From Ananas comosus (taxonomy: Eukaryota > Streptophyta > Magnoliopsida > Poales > Bromeliaceae): a DNA stretch of 64,000 bases. The notes beneath the pieces are model-generated. The model did no database searches. It saw only the letters and a program-made list of their open reading frames with translations, and was not told where the DNA came from. A program made the translations under genes and the position numbers. Shown here in pieces: positions 61,771 through 64,000 of the stretch (position 1 is its first letter; the number at the start of each line of letters is the position of its first letter). The DNA lies in assembly GCF_001540865.1 (NCBI RefSeq), contig NC_033638.1, positions 1,335,522 to 1,399,521 on the forward strand. Reading direction: 5' to 3'.

Positions 61771-62640
61771 CTTACTCTTAGTTTCTCTTGGACCTCTTTG
61801 TTCTCATCCAAGTACTTTACCCTTCACGTAATTGCTCTCGCTGTAGTTACTTGGCCTGCATATTTAGATTCTTTCATTTCTCAACTTCATTTTTTTGCAT
61901 GCATTTCACTCTTCCATGCAATTCTTTCGGCCCAAATTTGCAAAGGAGTGAAGTCGCAAAGCCACGAAATGTTAAATAATTTACGCAAAATGTCCTCGCG
62001 AGAAATAAAAGTACTAATCTTTACCAGCAATTATATGTGTTAAGATGTTATCTGAAATTTGTTGGTCTGTTAATGATTCTGCACTATCGGGATTGTCTTT
62101 CGCAAGAAGGTGCTCCAAGAAGTCATTTTTGCACTCCACGCCGTTTCGCCTCATGGCCATTTTCTCTCTTAGTGTATCCATAATTTTCTCTCTAGCCTGT
62201 TTCATCAAATGTAAGGTTAGTGCTTAATTCATAGGGCTTCACTCAATTCATTTTTGCGCTCGTTTGGTATCGTTGTTTTTGTTTTTGGTATCGTTTAAGA
62301 AACAATTTCTTCAACATGATCTGTCAACGCATCAAATCATGTAAAATTTGCATTTGGCAATAGCGAAAAGATAACAATGATACTGAACGTTGCTTAAGTA
62401 CGCAAAATGATTACCTTGATTCCTTTGTTAAATCTTGTTACAGGGAATCTTAAGGGAAAAGCTAGCAAGGCTTCAGTAACTTCAGAAACATCATTTCTTA
62501 GTGCTTCCATTTCATTGTCATCTTCTAAGCTTAGTAGCATCTTGCATATCATGTTGAAGGTAATCTACATGTAATTAGGATAATCAATAGTGTCGAGTTA
62601 AGAGGTAAAATAACATATGTATTGAATCTGGTCAAATCTG
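60849..62640. repeat. Exact 1,792-bp palindrome
   Basis: 60849-61744 and 61745-62640 are reverse complements of each other as far as I can check: base 60849 pairs with 62640, exon edges mirror exactly, and the same 121-codon frame occurs on both strands at mirrored positions. The centre is a (TA)n run at 61722-61768. The left edge is a single N at 60848. Each arm holds three P450 exons. Perfect arms suggest an assembly or read artefact. Confidence 0.92.
60925..61713 (+). pseudogene. Inverted copy of P450 exons 3-5
   Basis: Left arm of the palindrome, carrying exons 3 (60925-61074), 4 (61293-61464) and 5 (61634-61713) of the CYP722-like gene in plus orientation. It lacks a promoter and exons 1-2, and ends at the (TA)n centre. 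It has the same TGA at 61663-61665 in exon 5 as the other copy. It is probably not a real second locus. Confidence 0.8.
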
Positions 62641-63608
62641 CCATATAAATATCAAATAGGTTTTGATGTAAAAGGTAAAATACGTGTAATAAAAAAAAAT
62701 AAGGGAGCGGAAATGAAAATAGATACTAGTGCAATTTTACTTATTTGATGAAGCAATTTAAGCTCACCTTCAAAGCATAATCAAGCACAATAACACATCT
62801 TTTTTCTTTCCAAACTCACATAGTTTTGACAATTAGTTCATTGAACATTCTCACCGGCGAAGCCAAGTGATTGAGTGTGAAGAGACTGGCAATCTGGCGC
62901 CACAAAAACTTATGGTGCTCATGAGGAGAACACAGCAAGATCTCTTCCCCTAGTAGTGTCGCGACTGTTTTGATATACCTCTTCGGGAAATCGACAGATT
63001 TAGAGTCGAGGAGCGCCTTCGCTGCCTCTACACTTGATACAAACACATGGGTCCCTCCAAATATGTTGGTCTTAAAGCAATTTCCATACCTTTATGAAAG
63101 AAAAACTAAAAATATTACTTAATCTAAACACAAATTTTGAATGTTCTTCACTAAGTTTAATTGATAGTGATGATAGAACAATTCTAACTTCAAGTAAAAA
63201 AAAAAAAAGAACACAAATTATCTCAATCAAGAAAGGTATAAAAAAAGCAAACTCCTAAACTTGGTCTCATTTGATTTCAACTTGAATTACTTTTATGACT
63301 TCAATCTCACTGTTTACAAGTGCATGACACTCAGTATATAGTCTCCTACTATATGTTCTTATTTAAATCTCAAACTAATCTTATTTGTGTAGCTCATCAA
63401 CATAGATTCTTGTTTCATTTTGTTATTAAGGAATTAATATGCATGGTGCACTAGGAGAAGTTTCGATTACTGAAGATGCCGAGTTTGGACAAAATCGTAG
63501 AAACCTTTGCTGCTGTTATTTGCGGCGATGAACGCCAACGTCTCTCCGATCAAAGGGAATCTGTCGCTGCCTGGAGGATAATTTGATATCACCCTACTAT
63601 GAGGAATT

Positions 63609-63640
<32 letters not shown>

Positions 63641-63757
63641 TGTTAAACTCTTTAAGATCTTTAGAGCTAAGCATGTGATCAAAGTTATGAAGAGAAAATG
63701 TAAGAGAGGAGGAAGGAGGAGTTGAAGGGAAAAGTGAAGAAACAACATCATCATCAA
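61776..63757 (-). pseudogene. CYP722-like cytochrome P450, truncated
   Basis: Membrane-bound (ER) monooxygenase of clan 85. Exons on minus: 63757-63471, 63089-62768, 62564-62415, 62196-62025 and 61855-61776. Exon 1 gives the hydrophobic anchor (about residues 4-33), a run of 12 Thr from a GTC/GAC microsatellite and the hinge NYPPGSDRFPLIGETL. Then SSKGFYDFVQTRHL, YGNCFKTNIFGGTHVFVSS and LLSLEDDNEMEAL, the CYP722 wording. Lesions: an in-frame TGA at 62818-62816 near the exon 2 end; in exon 5 the I-helix reads AGQVTTA (acid of AGxD/ETT lost), followed by TGA where Trp is expected (61826-61824). The ExxR and heme Cys exons are absent, because the sequence turns into the palindrome. CYP722 enzymes act in strigolactone-type pathways in some plants. 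No function is claimed here. Confidence 0.85.
63609..63640. repeat. (GTC)n microsatellite in P450 exon 1
   Basis: About ten GTC/CGT repeats coding for poly-Thr on the minus strand, between the membrane anchor and the PPG hinge. Likely length-variable. Confidence 0.9.
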
Positions 63758-63897
63758 AAACTTGTTTTTTCTCTACACTTTAGTCTCTACCAATGGCAAA
63801 GTGTTAGTGCAGGTGCTTTTAATCTTGAAAACATGATGCTAGCTAGGCTAGTTATTGGTTGGGCCACATCAGGAGACAAGAACCATGAATAGTAGCA

Positions 63898-63935
<38 letters not shown>

Positions 63936-64000
63936 ATGCCACGAAGCCGATTTTAAAAGTCTTTTTATAATGGATGCAATTTTTGAAATTAGAGTTACGA
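63758..64000. other. P450 upstream flank
   Basis: Sequence 5' of the P450 ATG, with a (CT)n microsatellite at 63903-63932. No clear TATA box within the first 100 bp. Confidence 0.5.

Noticed and set aside
61446..62043. Identical 121-codon frames on both strands
   Set aside because: They arise from the palindrome and a (TA)n run (Tyr-Ile repeats); the P450 exons in other frames explain the sequence.
62768..62820. GTGAGT at 62819 as a P450 splice donor instead of an in-frame stop
   Set aside because: Using it needs an intron of about 21 bp to keep the following VIVLDYALK coding, too short for a plant intron; reading through keeps the phase with exon 3, so the stop is the better reading.
1..64000. 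CRISPR arrays, bacterial operons, riboswitches or prophage-like systems
   Set aside because: No regularly spaced repeats with unique spacers and no bacterial-type gene organisation; the introns, microsatellites and plant retroelements show a nuclear plant genome.

Overview
This is a plant nuclear genome window. It has intron-containing genes, long AT-rich microsatellites, and many Ty3/gypsy chromovirus LTR retrotransposons nested in one another. The first two MED7 exons are much richer in GC than the later ones, a pattern usual in commelinid monocots. The species cannot be fixed from the sequence; pineapple is possible but only a guess.

Region by region. 1-3.67 kb is AT-rich microsatellite DNA holding two inverted MITE-like units. 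3673-8832 is a solo LTR (family A) with an AAAAT target-site duplication (TSD) and a nested TRIM element. 8.8-11.9 kb holds degenerate tandem repeats, a tRNA-derived SINE and a hAT-type MITE. 11885-23016 is a second family-A solo LTR (TSD TTCCT), split by about 8 kb of nested elements: an LTR fragment in minus orientation, then a decayed plus-strand gypsy element whose LTR carries a second TRIM. 23.7-29.7 kb is a minus-strand Tekay/Del-type element with protease, RT, RNase H, integrase and chromodomain. It is cut by further plus-strand LTRs at 29684, 31693 and 31863. The element from 31863 to 39536 is unusually full of indels and runs into a 100-N gap, which suggests poor sequence. 39.6-42.5 kb holds a CACTA terminus, another minus LTR and a hAT-like fragment.

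The gene-bearing part starts at 42.9 kb. MED7 (Mediator subunit 7) has five exons on the plus strand and looks intact. An alpha-expansin lies at 50391-51798 on the minus strand, with a small frame-breaking deletion in exon 2. A Harbinger-type MITE, CACTA-like sequence, an integrase-chromodomain remnant and more LTR sequence fill 53.2-60.8 kb. A CYP722-like cytochrome P450 occupies the end on the minus strand. It has an in-frame stop, a damaged I-helix exon and no heme-binding part, and it runs into an exact 1,792-bp palindrome bounded by a single N.

The genes do not form a pathway. MED7 is a housekeeping transcription component, the expansin a cell-wall protein, and the P450 a specialised oxidase remnant. 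The most interesting structures are two TRIMs with different LTRs but the same internal domain, ACCGGT palindrome clusters that recur in the upstream parts of several LTR families, and MITEs sitting in TA microsatellites.
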